Positions 44,104 to 52,711 are shown, counted from the first letter of the stretch. The stretch is DNA of 64,000 bases from Bacteroidota bacterium (GCA_030706605.1 JAUZOE010000012.1:36549-100548), one strand, 5' to 3'. Numbers and translations: made by a program. The notes: generated by a model not told the origin, from the letters alone.

Positions 44104-44457
44104 TTACTGCGTTCCTGCCGCCTTCTTTATATCAAAGCTTATATCATTTCCTTGTACAGAGATGCTAAGTGTAATCGTATCTCCTTTTATTTTGCCGGTC
44201 ACATGTGTCATTGCACCTTGTATGGGCACATCAAATGCAAGCGTATCTGCACCAACAATGCCATTACTAATATCAGACACTGAGCCATCAGGATGGGTAT
44301 CTTTGCCGGTGAGGCTATTGCCCTGCACCTTAAAATCGTACGCAACATCATACTGGTCCATCACTTTACCGGTCCAGTGGCCCGTAATATCCTGTGCACA
44401 GGCAACAGATAGGGTTACCACCGCAAAGAATGCAAGAAGAACTATTTTCTTTTTCAT
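44104..44457 (-). CDS. secreted small beta-protein, 117 aa
   Basis: A secreted protein with signal peptide MKKKIVLLAFFAVVTLSVACAQ; the Cys before AQ could instead mark a lipoprotein, but the Bacteroidota pattern favours signal peptidase I cleavage after AQ. The mature part is beta-rich: ITGHWTGKVMDQYDVAYDFKV, LTGKDTHPDGS and GDTITLSISVQG, a pattern common in Bacteroidota secreted proteins and in domains beside glycoside hydrolases. No catalytic site is visible. It is a single gene. Confidence 0.75.
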   Translation of the reverse strand: MKKKIVLLAFFAVVTLSVACAQDITGHWTGKVMDQYDVAYDFKVQGNSLTGKDTHPDGSVSDISNGIVGADTLAFDVPIQGAMTHVTGKIKGDTITLSISVQGNDISFDIKKAAGTQ

Positions 44458-44697
44458 ATAATAGACATTTAGGTTTTAGTAAATTGATAAAAAAACTGCT
44501 GATACAACAGATGATAAAATTAAGATTGTCTTTTTGAAATTACCTGCCGTTCTTCATATTTTTCTTTGCACATAGTAAAATACCATGCTATCCTTAGTTT
44601 TCTAACTAAGAATATTTCTGAAAGAAGATATGTAAAAGGAGTTGCATAGTGTATCACTCCTCCTACCCGGCGGGCGTCCCCACCCGACATTCCTAAA

Positions 44698-44841
44698 TTA
44701 ATATCTTAGATAATATCGCCCTTGCCTGGTATTGGTGCTGATGCCTTTGCCACCCGTGCAATCATCAACCTTTAGATTTTCATTCAGGAATTGAGCGCCC
44801 AAAAATTGATAAAAATCATTTACCAGCTTGATCTTAATCAT
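44698..44841 (-). CDS. candidate 47-aa protein, divergent from ppdK
   Basis: An ATG ending at 44841, preceded by AAGG, opens a 47-residue frame beginning MIKIKLVNDFYQFLGAQF and ending QGRYYLRY. The composition is balanced (Asn, Asp, Lys, Gly, Tyr) and protein-like, but no family is recognised and it is short. It could be a real small gene or the remains of a longer one. Its start lies 50 bp from the ppdK start. Confidence 0.3.
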   Translation of the reverse strand: MIKIKLVNDFYQFLGAQFLNENLKVDDCTGGKGISTNTRQGRYYLRY

Positions 44842-44891
44842 CCTTATTTAAGAAATAATTGATTACTTATGTAATACCTAAATAATCATTC

Positions 44892-47645
44892 ATGAAAGCA
44901 GATATGAGCAATGCAAAGTATGTTTACTTCTTCGGCGGCAACAAAGCCGATGGTAATGAATCCATGAAAAACCTTCTTGGTGGCAAAGGCGCTAATCTTG
45001 CAGAAATGGCGGGACATTCGAAACTGCGTTTGCCGGTTCCTCCCGGTTTTACAGTAACCACTGAAGTGTGTACTTATTATTATGAACATAAAAAAACGTA
45101 TCCCAAAACATTAAAGACAAGGCTGGAGAAAGCCCTGGCTAAAATGGAAAAGCTTACGGGTAAAAAATTTGGCGATGAAAAAAATCCATTATTGGTTTCT
45201 ATACGTTCAGGTGCAAGACGTTCTATGCCGGGTATGATGGAAACTGTATTAAACGTAGGACTGAATGACAAAACGATCAAAGGAATTATTGCCCAAAGTG
45301 GCGATGAACGATTTGCCTATGATGCTTACAGAAGGTTAATTATGATGTATGCCGATGTGGTAATGGAAAAGGGCGATGGTGCGGAAGTGAAAAATGGCAA
45401 AGGAATCCGGAAATTGCTGGATGAGAAACTGGAACAAATCAAACACAAACAAGGATACATCAGTGATACAGAACTTACGGTACCTGAATTGAAGGAACTC
45501 GTAAAAGATTATAAGAATACTGTAAAAAGTGTTTTAGGAACTGATTTCCCGGAAGATCCCCTGCAACAGCTCTGGGGAGCCATTGGCGCTGTCTTTAGCA
45601 GTTGGAACGGGAAGCGGGCCGTTGAATACCGGTGCATTGAAAAGATACCGGATGAATGGGGAACGGCTGTAAATGTGCAGGCGATGGTATTTGGCAACAT
45701 GGGTAATGATAGCTGCACGGGTGTAGCTTTCACAAGAAATCCAGGTACTGGTGAAAATAAATTTTATGGCGAATACCTTGTGAATGCACAGGGCGAAGAT
45801 GTGGTAGCTGGCACCAGGACCCCGGCTCCCGTTAATGAATATTCGAAAAATGCACAGAGCAAACAGTTCAATACACTGGAAAAATTAATGCCCTCACTTT
45901 ATAAAGAATTATTCAGCTATCAAAAAAGGTTGGAAAAACATTATAAGGATATGCAGGATATAGAGTTCACGATAGAGAGAGGAAAACTATATATGCTCCA
46001 ATGCCGCGTTGGAAAACGAAATGGCATTGCTGCAGTACGCATGGCCACAGAGATGTACCAGGAAAAAATGATTGATGCAAAAACGGCTATACAACGCGTA
46101 GCTCCGAATCAATTGATAGAATTATTGCTTCCCATGCTTGATCCAAAGGTGGAACAACTGACCAAATCAATTGCCAAAGGCTTGCCTGCAGGACCGGGCG
46201 GGGCAATGGGACGTGTGGTATTCACTTCTGATGATGCGGTGGAATGGGCATCTAAAGGCGAAAAGGTGATTTTAGTAAGAGAAGAAACTTCGCCTGAAGA
46301 TGTGGATGGCATGCATAAATCACAAGCCATCTTAACCACCAAAGGTGGTATGACCTCACATGCTGCCCTGGTAGCAAGGGGGTGGGGCAAATGTTGCATT
46401 GTAGGCTGTGGCGATATAGAAATTCACCAGGATACCAAAACATTTCATTCAAAAAACGGGGTGGTTATTAAAGAGGGGGATTGGATTAGCTTAAATGGTA
46501 CTAAAGGCCTGGCCTACGAAGGCATACTACCATTAACGGCAATTAACCTGGATAAAAACCAATCTTATAAAGACCTGATGAAATTGGTTGATAAAATAAA
46601 AGTAATGGGAGTAAGAGCTAATGCCGATACCCCGGCTGATGCGGCACAAGGATTAAAATTTGGCGCCGAAGGAATTGGGTTGTTCCGTACTGAGCATATG
46701 TTTTATGGAGAAGGAAGTGAGCAACCTTTATTTCTTTTACGAAAAATGATTGTAAGCAAAACAGAAGAAGAACGGCGTTCAGCCCTGGAAGAGTTATATG
46801 TTTTTGTAAAGAAAGACATAAAAAACACATTAAAAATTATGAGCGGACACCCGGTAACGATCAGGCTACTCGACCCCCCTTTACATGAATTTGTTCCGCA
46901 TGATTCAGAAAAGTTGCACCAGTTAGCCAAAGAATTAGGCATCAGTATGAGCCTGTTAAAAAGGAGAGTCCTGGCTCTACATGAGAATAACCCAATGCTT
47001 GGCCATCGCGGGGTACGCCTTGGCGTTAGTTACCCTGAAATAACTGAGATGCAGGTACGGGCCATCTTCGAAGCGACTGCTGAATTGATTAAGTCCGGCA
47101 AGGATGCTTTCCCTGAGATAATGATACCCGTTACCTGTACCGTTAACGAATTGATACATCAAAAGAAAATTGTTGACAAGGTATATAAGGACGTCTGTAA
47201 AAAAATGAAAATGAAAAAAATACCCTATCTCTATGGCACTATGATAGAAACACCGCGGGCTGCATTAAAAGCTGCAGAAATGGCCACAGTTGCAGATTTC
47301 TTTAGCTTTGGCACCAATGATCTTACTCAAATGAGCTTTGGATTCAGCAGGGACGATATTGGAGGATTCCTTCCTGTTTATCTGGATCAGAAATTATTAA
47401 AAGATGATCCCTTCCAGACCATTGACCAGGACGGAGTAGGCGAGTTGATAAAATTCGGGACGGAAAGGGGGCGGCAAATAAAGCCAAAATTAAAAGTTGG
47501 CATCTGCGGAGAACATGGAGGCGATGCGGAGAGCGTAAAATTCTGCCACCGCATCGGGATGAACTATGTAAGCTGTTCTCCATTCAGGGTGCCTATTGCA
47601 AGGCTCGCTGCAGCCCAGGCTTCTATAGAGAGGCTGGAAAAATGA
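44892..47645 (+). CDS. ppdK: pyruvate, phosphate dikinase
   Basis: A 917-aa enzyme that interconverts pyruvate + ATP + Pi and PEP + AMP + PPi, linking glycolysis and gluconeogenesis. It has the N-terminal ATP-grasp domain (GGKGANLAEMAG, IRSGARRSMPGMMETVLN), the phosphohistidine domain with GGMTSHAALVARGWGKCC (catalytic His in TSHAA), and the C-terminal PEP-binding TIM barrel (FGTNDLTQMSFGFSRDD, GICGEHGG). Length is normal. ATG codons at 44892 and 44904 are both possible. It is monocistronic. Confidence 0.96.
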   Translation: MKADMSNAKYVYFFGGNKADGNESMKNLLGGKGANLAEMAGHSKLRLPVPPGFTVTTEVCTYYYEHKKTYPKTLKTRLEKALAKMEKLTGKKFGDEKNPLLVSIRSGARRSMPGMMETVLNVGLNDKTIKGIIAQSGDERFAYDAYRRLIMMYADVVMEKGDGAEVKNGKGIRKLLDEKLEQIKHKQGYISDTELTVPELKELVKDYKNTVKSVLGTDFPEDPLQQLWGAIGAVFSSWNGKRAVEYRCIEKIPDEWGTAVNVQAMVFGNMGNDSCTGVAFTRNPGTGENKFYGEYLVNAQGEDVVAGTRTPAPVNEYSKNAQSKQFNTLEKLMPSLYKELFSYQKRLEKHYKDMQDIEFTIERGKLYMLQCRVGKRNGIAAVRMATEMYQEKMIDAKTAIQRVAPNQLIELLLPMLDPKVEQLTKSIAKGLPAGPGGAMGRVVFTSDDAVEWASKGEKVILVREETSPEDVDGMHKSQAILTTKGGMTSHAALVARGWGKCCIVGCGDIEIHQDTKTFHSKNGVVIKEGDWISLNGTKGLAYEGILPLTAINLDKNQSYKDLMKLVDKIKVMGVRANADTPADAAQGLKFGAEGIGLFRTEHMFYGEGSEQPLFLLRKMIVSKTEEERRSALEELYVFVKKDIKNTLKIMSGHPVTIRLLDPPLHEFVPHDSEKLHQLAKELGISMSLLKRRVLALHENNPMLGHRGVRLGVSYPEITEMQVRAIFEATAELIKSGKDAFPEIMIPVTCTVNELIHQKKIVDKVYKDVCKKMKMKKIPYLYGTMIETPRAALKAAEMATVADFFSFGTNDLTQMSFGFSRDDIGGFLPVYLDQKLLKDDPFQTIDQDGVGELIKFGTERGRQIKPKLKVGICGEHGGDAESVKFCHRIGMNYVSCSPFRVPIARLAAAQASIERLEK

Positions 47646-47843
47646 AATTGAGAGCGGAAACTGCTACGAAGGCTGAATTTTACTAATGTCCACTTTATTC
47701 ACTAATTGCCCTTATTATTTTCATTGATATGAATTTATTGGCCCGGGAATTGAACCTATTTATTTAAGATTCAGTTGCAGCGGATATTTCATTTTATGAT
47801 AATTGAATTGTGTATTATTGTTGGCATTTAATAATCTACTTCA

Positions 47844-48956
47844 ATGAGCAAACCCGAAACTGTATTATATTCTCAAAAACTTTTCTACCAGCTTGCAGTG
47901 ATTTTACTTATAGGTGTTTTCATTTACCTTGGTCACGGGGTGTTGGTGCCTATTTACTTTTCTATACTTTTAGCTATTTTATTATTACCTGTCACAAACC
48001 TGCTCGAAAAATTATATTTTCCCAAAATACTGGCAAATTTTATTGCTGTCATACTGGCCTTGTCTTTCATTGGAGGTGTGGTATATTTTCTTTCCTCACA
48101 AATGGCAGCGTTTTTCAAAGATATATCTTCTATCAGGGCACACCTGGCCCAACATATGTCTGATTTACAAAACTGGGCAGTACAAAAACTTCACATCAGC
48201 ACAGAACAACAAAAAGTTATTATTGATACTGCCAGGGAAAATGTAAGACAATCCAGCGGCCAATACCTTGGGCAAACTTTCCTTAGTGTATCAGAAATGG
48301 TGATGCTTATTGTGCTGGTAGCCATCTATTCCTTTCTCCTGCTTTGTTACAGGCATTTAATCAAAAGATTTTTGTTTGCGGTTTTTAAAAGCGAACACAA
48401 AGAAAGGCTTGAGCAGGTAATGCTCGAATCAAAACAGATTATTCAAAAGTATATGACAGGGCTTCTAATGGAAATGGCTATCGTCGCCACCTGCAATTCA
48501 GTTGTATTATTATTGATAGGCGTAAAGTATGCCATTTTCCTGGGAGTATTTGCGGCTGTGCTCAATATCATTCCTTATATAGGGTTGGTTACCGGCTTAT
48601 TGTTTACTGTGTTGGTAACATTAGGTAATTACTCAGGCATTAATGAAATTATCTGGATTATTATTGGTTTGGAAGTCATCCATTTCCTGGATGCTAATTT
48701 TTTAATGACAAAGATCGTTGGCTCCAAGGTAAAAATAAATGCTCTGATGACTATTGTTGGCGTTGTAATAGGAGGAACTTTGATTGGTCTGCCGGGAATA
48801 TTTTTGGCATTACCCACCATTGCAATTTTAAATGTAATATTTTCCCAAATTGATACACTTAAACCATGGTCCATTTTACTCAGTGATGACCGGGAAAATA
48901 TCACTCAAAAAAGAATATTAAAACATATAGCAAAATTTAGCAGCAAAAAAAAGTAA
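47844..48956 (+). CDS. AI-2E family transporter
   Basis: A 370-aa membrane protein with the layout of the AI-2E (PF01594) family: two helices at the N-terminus (LAVILLIGVFIYLG and LLLPVTNLLE), a soluble segment at about 90-140, and a C-terminal helix cluster with GVFAAVLNIIPYIGLVTGLL and HFLDANFLMTKIVGSKVKINAL. Members export AI-2-like signals or act as Na+/H+ antiporters; which applies here is unknown. A strong bidirectional terminator follows at 48973. Confidence 0.9.
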   Translation: MSKPETVLYSQKLFYQLAVILLIGVFIYLGHGVLVPIYFSILLAILLLPVTNLLEKLYFPKILANFIAVILALSFIGGVVYFLSSQMAAFFKDISSIRAHLAQHMSDLQNWAVQKLHISTEQQKVIIDTARENVRQSSGQYLGQTFLSVSEMVMLIVLVAIYSFLLLCYRHLIKRFLFAVFKSEHKERLEQVMLESKQIIQKYMTGLLMEMAIVATCNSVVLLLIGVKYAIFLGVFAAVLNIIPYIGLVTGLLFTVLVTLGNYSGINEIIWIIIGLEVIHFLDANFLMTKIVGSKVKINALMTIVGVVIGGTLIGLPGIFLALPTIAILNVIFSQIDTLKPWSILLSDDRENITQKRILKHIAKFSSKKK

Positions 48957-48972
48957 TTCGATTTTACAAGGA

Positions 48973-49006
48973 ATTATAAACCCTGCTTACCTGCAGGGTT
49001 TATAAT
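48973..49006. terminator. bidirectional terminator hairpin
   Basis: ATTATAAACCCTGC (48973-48986) and GCAGGGTTTATAAT (48993-49006) form a perfect 14-bp stem with a 6-base loop, between the convergent genes ending at 48956 and 49023. Confidence 0.8.
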
Positions 49007-49022
49007 GTTTAATTGAAATTTC

Positions 49023-49364
49023 CTAATCCCGGTCATGTCTGCCAGGTCTTATTTCAATACGGAGAAAATCTCTATGATGTCCGTAATAATAATTTTCCAT
49101 CCTTTCATGGTTATCATATTGAGGATAATAGTTTTCATATCTCCATCTTTCATCTCTGTCCCTGTATCCCCTGTCATCTCTATCCCGGTACTCCCTGTCC
49201 CTGTATTCCCGTTGATCATCATGCCTGTAACCATTTTCACCCTGGCGGTTATCACGTTGATAGTTTTTGTTGTATTGATTGCCGTAGCGATCTCCCCTGT
49301 CATGTTGGGCAAATGCAGTGGTTAAAAACCCTGCAAAGAATAATAACGTAATCATCTTTTTCAT
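49023..49364 (-). CDS. secreted Arg/Asp/Tyr-rich low-complexity protein
   Basis: A 113-aa protein with signal peptide MKKMITLLFFAGFLTTAFAQ and a mature part made almost only of Arg, Asp, Tyr, Asn, His and Gln, with repeated RDRDxRGYRDRDE-like units (residues about 45-75). It would be disordered and highly charged. No enzyme motif. The upstream region holds ACAGAATTGCTAC (49443-49455), the second-box motif shared with the genes at 53269 and 54082. Likely an envelope stress protein; function unknown. Confidence 0.7.
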   Translation of the reverse strand: MKKMITLLFFAGFLTTAFAQHDRGDRYGNQYNKNYQRDNRQGENGYRHDDQREYRDREYRDRDDRGYRDRDERWRYENYYPQYDNHERMENYYYGHHRDFLRIEIRPGRHDRD

Positions 49365-49442
49365 AATTGTAATTTTTAGAGTGGTTATTTAATACACATC
49401 TGACCAAGCTTTTATAAATAAGATTACCAACGAAACGTTAAT

Positions 49443-49455
49443 ACAGAATTGCTAC
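49443..49455 (-). promoter_or_regulatory. second-box motif upstream of the 49364 gene
   Basis: ACAGAATTGCTAC is identical to 13 bases of the box at 54152-54167 and similar to that at 53287-53302. It lies 79 bp before the start of the secreted protein gene, on the same side as in the other two. Confidence 0.45.
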
Positions 49456-49637
49456 AGAATTGAGACTGGAAGAAGGTTTGGAACGATTTTATAAAGTGAG
49501 ATATTGCTGTAAATTATCCACCGCTCTCCTCAGTTTGCAATTCAGCCTTTGTGGGTGTTCTCTTTCTTTTGCAAGCTGGTCGTTTTAATATGTTGACGCA
49601 TTTCACAGGAAAAAACGATGGGCCTATAAAATAAAAT

Positions 49638-49679
49638 ATGTGAATCATGTAACTTATTAAGAGGATTGTGTAACAGGTA
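49638..49679 (+). promoter_or_regulatory. 42-bp regulon element, copy 5
   Basis: Reading toward the kinase gene it begins ATGTGAATCATGTAACTTATT and ends TTGTGTAACAGGTA. It is the reverse-orientation copy of the element found upstream of four leftward genes and lies 60 bp before the ATG at 49740, the same distance as copies 2 and 3. Confidence 0.75.
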
Positions 49680-49739
49680 AACGGCTTAAAACAACCACCT
49701 TCACCTAAAATAATTTAGTCAAAATAAAAATTGAGTATC

Positions 49740-50548
49740 ATGAACAGGCGAATAGTTTCAATGCAAACAAATCAAAATACCGGGCAGGGGGATGGCCAGA
49801 TGCTGAATATGGAATTATATATAGCAAAGTTGGGGGAAATGGATACCCCGGAGATTCCTGAAATAATAGAAGATACCCCCCTGTCATTTATTGCAGCATT
49901 GGCCCATGAAGTGCGCAACCCCCTTACCTGTATCAATTTTTGCACAGAACTGCTGAAGTCCGATACCAGCGAGAAAAAGAAAGTCATTTATATTGATATT
50001 ATAAACCGAAGTACTTCAAAAATTGACAATTTGATTTACAACCTGGTTACCTACAAGGAAGCAGACGGTGGGCAAACAAAAAACATTCATTACATGAGGT
50101 TATTAATGAAGCAATTGAAATTGCCGAAGACCGGCTCATGCTCAAAAATATCAGGCTCACCAGGAAGTTTGCTCCGGATAACTACCAGGTATTATTAAAC
50201 AAGCCGAAAATAAAGATTGCATTGACCAATATTATTATTAATGCTATAGATGCAATGAGTTCAAAAAACGGGGAACTTACCCTTATCACAAAACCGGAGG
50301 GTGATCAATATGTTCTACAGATTGAAGACAACGGATGCGGCATCAGCAAAAGCAACCTGCAAAATATATTTAAGGAATCTTTTTCTCAAAGGGCAGGTGG
50401 CCTGGGTATTGGCCTGTCGGCTACGCTTAACATTCTTAAATCGAACAATGTAAAGATAGAAGTAGAATCATCTGAAGGAATAGGCACACGATTTGTGCTT
50501 TCATTTGAAAAATATAAAGGCAACTCGCTTAAGAAGCTAAAACTTTAA
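49740..50548 (+). pseudogene. sensor histidine kinase, interrupted by a -1 frameshift
   Basis: Two overlapping frames encode one kinase. The first (to 50198) has the dimerisation/phosphoacceptor box SFIAALAHEVRNPLT; the second (in phase from about 50090) has the N box NIIINAIDAMSS, G1 IEDNGCGIS and G2 GGLGIGLSATL of the ATPase domain. The join lies at about 50078-50093: adding one A to the run of six A would read on into HEVINEAIEIAEDRL. The run is A AAA AAC in phase, a -1 slippery heptamer. So it is either a frameshifted gene, a sequencing indel, or a programmed frameshift. There is no membrane segment or input domain. ATG 49740 is the likely start (TTG at 49731 is also in frame). Confidence 0.75.
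50078..50084 (+). other. A AAA AAC slippery heptamer at the kinase frameshift
   Basis: In the first kinase frame the codons read ACA AAA AAC, so the X XXY YYZ heptamer is in the correct phase for a -1 slip, which would join the two kinase halves. A plain one-base deletion in the A6 run gives the same result. Confidence 0.4.
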
Positions 50549-50574
50549 AAATTATTAATTAAAATAATCATACA

Positions 50575-50685
50575 ATGAAAAATAGTATACTTTATTCAAC
50601 ACTTATAGCAACCTCCATCTTTTTCGGATTTATTGTTGCCCGCATTATTGATCAATTAGATTCGCCTAAAACGCCCAACGAGTAA
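50575..50685 (+). CDS. small single-pass membrane protein, 36 aa
   Basis: MKNSILYSTLIATSIFFGF opens a 36-residue frame with one membrane helix and a polar tail (RIIDQLDSPKTPNE). It starts 27 bp after the kinase frame and ends 11 bp before the next small membrane gene, so all three appear to be one transcription unit behind the 42-bp element. No family is recognised, but the arrangement supports a real gene. Confidence 0.55.
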   Translation: MKNSILYSTLIATSIFFGFIVARIIDQLDSPKTPNE

Positions 50686-50696
50686 AGTAAAGAACT

Positions 50697-50882
50697 ATGA
50701 CAGCACTTAAACTCCTGGTTGGCTTTGCCGCTGTCATTATTGGCATAGGCTTGTCACTATTATTATTCGTCTTTCTTTCTGAGAGAACATCCGTTAATGT
50801 GTATGCATTGGCCGGAGCAGTCGCTTTGACTATATCCTGTTTCATTTTGGGCTTCGTCATTGCCCGTAAAAATTCTTTTTGA
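50697..50882 (+). CDS. small two-helix membrane protein, 61 aa
   Basis: A 61-aa protein of two hydrophobic helices (residues about 4-26 and 36-55) joined by the polar loop LSERTSVN and ending ARKNSF. It follows the 36-aa gene by 11 bp. Family not recognised. It may be an inner-membrane stress peptide or an accessory to the upstream kinase; this is inference from position. Confidence 0.6.
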   Translation: MTALKLLVGFAAVIIGIGLSLLLFVFLSERTSVNVYALAGAVALTISCFILGFVIARKNSF

Positions 50883-51121
50883 AGCTTTTTGGAAACTTCA
50901 AAAAAGAATTTCGATTTAATTGAAGGTGTGTTTTGCCTGTATTAATAAAAATTCCATCTTCCGGATATATTGCAGCCAAGGGTTTTATGATTCCTATACC
51001 AGGCATACTCCTTGTTGGCCGTCATGTCCTGACTTTAATGTAGCCCGGAGAAAAGACATGGACGGGAAAGAATAGAATATTTCAGGATTAAAGTTCTTCC
51101 TGAAATATTGCAGAAGTAAAA

Positions 51122-51301
51122 TTAATTGTGAATATTAAGATCTACCCCTACAGCTGCCCTATCATGACCCCGGCGATGATTACGATGGCGTTCATTACGA
51201 TGATGATCACCATCGTGATTATAACGGGGTTCCGCACACCCTGAAAAAGCCAATAATATTACTAAAGCGATAATAATTGAACTGAATCTATTCTTATTCA
51301 T
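51122..51301 (-). CDS. small His/Arg-rich lipoprotein, 59 aa
   Basis: The start is the ATG ending at 51301 (MNKNRFSSIIIALVILLAFSGC), giving a lipoprotein signal with lipobox LAFSGC; the longer frame to 51391 runs through the regulatory element and is rejected. The mature part is a cluster of His and Arg (HDGDHHRNERHRNHRRGHD) followed by AAVGVDLNIHN. It could bind metal or anionic surfaces. It carries copy 1 of the 42-bp element 77 bp upstream. Confidence 0.65.
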   Translation of the reverse strand: MNKNRFSSIIIALVILLAFSGCAEPRYNHDGDHHRNERHRNHRRGHDRAAVGVDLNIHN

Positions 51302-51377
51302 AGTCTTAATTTTTATTATTTTGCGATAAGGTTTTTGGTAAATTATCACCCTATAAAAGTCTGCCTGTTTTTGATGA

Positions 51378-51419
51378 TAAGTGTTACACAACTCTTGAAA
51401 TATGTTGCATAATTCACAC
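51378..51419 (-). promoter_or_regulatory. 42-bp regulon element, copy 1
   Basis: On the plus strand it reads TAAGTGTTACACAA, seven variable bases, AATATGTTGCATAATTCACAC. It lies 77 bp upstream of the lipoprotein start. Confidence 0.75.
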
Positions 51420-51483
51420 TCCTGGCTGGTTGCTTTGTCCTGCCTCTCTTTATAGCCGGGGAAGCGTAAAAGCGGGGCAAACC

Positions 51484-51537
51484 ATATATAAAAGAAACAG
51501 CCGGGTTGCTTATAGCCCGGCTGTTTCTTTTATATAT
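51484..51537. terminator. 22-bp perfect hairpin terminator
   Basis: The arms 51484-51505 and 51516-51537 are perfect complements (core AGCCGGG / CCCGGCT with AAAGAAAC / GTTTCTTT outside) around a 10-base loop, and a T-rich run lies on the outer side in both directions. It ends the csbD-lmo0937-51605 operon and may also shield the gene at 51122. Confidence 0.85.
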
Positions 51538-51604
51538 AATAGCAGTAAAGTAAAGAGTCTGTTTAACCAGGTGTGGAACCGGTTTAATCCATATCCTTAC
51601 CTGA

Positions 51605-51922
51605 TCAGAGTAACAAAATAAGCAAAAGAATAATGATGATGATGGCGCCAACTGAAAGATAAACGCCGCCATTGGATTTTTTGACTTCACGCTTCATGGT
51701 ATGTAGTTCTTTCCGCAAAGCCTTCTTTTCTGAAGAAGACATGTTAGTCTTATCCATGTTTTTAATTTCATTTAGCCTTAAGACTAAAGCATTCGTATTT
51801 GCTGATGCAGGTGTTGTTGTGTTTACCAAACCTGCAGGTTCAGGACTACCGGCAATTGAAGCCAGTGGAAGGAATGTTAACGACAAGCATGCTGTCATTA
51901 AAACGAGAGCGATTTTTTTCAT
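51605..51922 (-). CDS. secreted/membrane-anchored small protein, 105 aa
   Basis: It has a signal peptide (MKKIALVLMTACLSLTFLPLASIAG), a middle that is helical and charged (residues about 50-80; NMSSSEKKALRKELHTMKREVKKS), and a C-terminal membrane helix of almost pure Ile/Leu (residues about 88-105) ending at the last residue. This type is common in Bacteroidota next to lmo0937 and CsbD genes. It begins 11 bp after the lmo0937-family gene and is the last gene of that operon. Confidence 0.75.
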   Translation of the reverse strand: MKKIALVLMTACLSLTFLPLASIAGSPEPAGLVNTTTPASANTNALVLRLNEIKNMDKTNMSSSEKKALRKELHTMKREVKKSNGGVYLSVGAIIIIILLLILLL

Positions 51923-51933
51923 TTTATTTTATT

Positions 51934-52089
51934 TTAGATTGATTTGTTTCCCTGAATAACCCTTAGAAGTATCGCAATTATTGCAATAACCAGGAGGATG
52001 TGAATAATACCCCCGACATGAAATCCTACGAATCCGATTGCCCAGAGTATGATAAGAATTACTGCGACGATATAAAGTAAATTTCCCAT
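51934..52089 (-). CDS. lmo0937 family membrane protein, 51 aa
   Basis: A two-helix protein: MGNLLYIVAVILIILWAIGF, then VGFHVGGIIHILLVIAIIAI, then the basic end LLRVIQGNKSI. This is the pattern of the lmo0937 family (DUF5670), small membrane proteins of stress regulons in Firmicutes and Bacteroidota. It lies 77 bp after csbD and 11 bp before the 105-aa gene, in one operon. Confidence 0.85.
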   Translation of the reverse strand: MGNLLYIVAVILIILWAIGFVGFHVGGIIHILLVIAIIAILLRVIQGNKSI

Positions 52090-52166
52090 GATGTGTATTT
52101 TAAATTTTTGAACAAGTTTTATTTTATTGGTTTGGTATCTTTTATTTTAGTAATCAAGGTTCTTTA

Positions 52167-52355
52167 TCACAATTCAGCAATAATTTTCAAAATATCTTCT
52201 TTTGTTTTTCCTAACTTAACCTGTAGCCTCCCTAACATCTCATCCTGCCTGCCTTTAACCAGCAACAAATCATTTTCACCGAGTGAGTCAAATTTTTTCT
52301 TTAGTTTTTTCTTAGTGTCGGTCCAGTTTCCTTTTAATTCTATTAGGGATTTCAT
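52167..52355 (-). CDS. CsbD family stress protein
   Basis: A 62-aa hydrophilic helical protein. CsbD hallmarks are LKGNWTDTKKKLKKKFDSLGENDLLLVKG and RLQVKLGKTKEDILKII (cited in parts: LKGNWTDTKKKL, GRLQVKLGKTKEDILK). Members are strongly induced under general stress, but the molecular role is unknown. It is the first gene of the operon with lmo0937 and the 105-aa protein, and the 42-bp element (copy 2) and a leader hairpin precede it. Confidence 0.9.
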   Translation of the reverse strand: MKSLIELKGNWTDTKKKLKKKFDSLGENDLLLVKGRQDEMLGRLQVKLGKTKEDILKIIAEL

Positions 52356-52375
52356 GTTTTTATATTTGAATTATT

Positions 52376-52414
52376 CACTTTAATAGCAGCACAAAGATGG
52401 CTGCTATTAAAGTG
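52376..52414 (-). promoter_or_regulatory. 15-bp hairpin in the csbD leader
   Basis: CACTTTAATAGCAGC (52376-52390) and GCTGCTATTAAAGTG (52400-52414) form a perfect stem with a 9-base loop. It begins 21 bp upstream of the csbD ATG and abuts the 42-bp element (52416). In the leader mRNA it could stabilise the transcript or act as an attenuator. Confidence 0.6.
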
Positions 52415-52415
52415 A

Positions 52416-52457
52416 TAAGTGTTACACAATCCTTACAATAAGTTATATCATTCACAC
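52416..52457 (-). promoter_or_regulatory. 42-bp regulon element, copy 2
   Basis: On the plus strand it reads TAAGTGTTACACAA, seven variable bases, AATAAGTTATATCATTCACAC. It lies 61 bp upstream of the csbD start. Confidence 0.8.
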
Positions 52458-52495
52458 ATTAAGACACTCTTCAACTATAGAGCAACTTTTAAACC

Positions 52496-52711
52496 TTACC
52501 CCTTCTTGCTCGTGGTAACGATCACAATACCCCCAACCAATAATACGGCTCCAATAATAGGTGACCATTGAACAGGATGATTTATTTTTTGGTTTATTTG
52601 AATCGGCCCAATGTCAACTACTTTCTTAGTAGTTACATAATTAAAACCTGTGTAAGCTAACATCAGGATGCCTATTACCATAAGGACTATTCCTGTTATT
52701 TTTGAATTCAT
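52496..52711 (-). CDS. small two-helix membrane protein, 71 aa (DUF3185-like)
   Basis: A protein with two membrane helices (about residues 5-23 and 49-66) and the loop TTKKVVDIGPIQINQKINHPVQWSP, which is a recurrent motif in Bacteroidota relatives found beside CsbD. It resembles DUF3185-type proteins, but that assignment is tentative. No copy of the 42-bp element is found upstream, so it may be regulated apart from its neighbours. Confidence 0.7.
   Translation of the reverse strand: MNSKITGIVLMVIGILMLAYTGFNYVTTKKVVDIGPIQINQKINHPVQWSPIIGAVLLVGGIVIVTTSKKG

Larger units (their letters stand above)
49365..49739. other. divergent intergenic region with regulatory boxes
   Basis: Between a leftward secreted-protein gene and the rightward kinase gene. 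It holds the box ACAGAATTGCTAC at 49443-49455 and the 42-bp element at 49638-49679. Confidence 0.55.

Noticed and set aside
51346..51690. A 114-codon minus-strand frame across the 22-bp hairpin
   Set aside because: It runs through the terminator hairpin and the 42-bp element; its protein-like repeats come from the inverted repeat itself.
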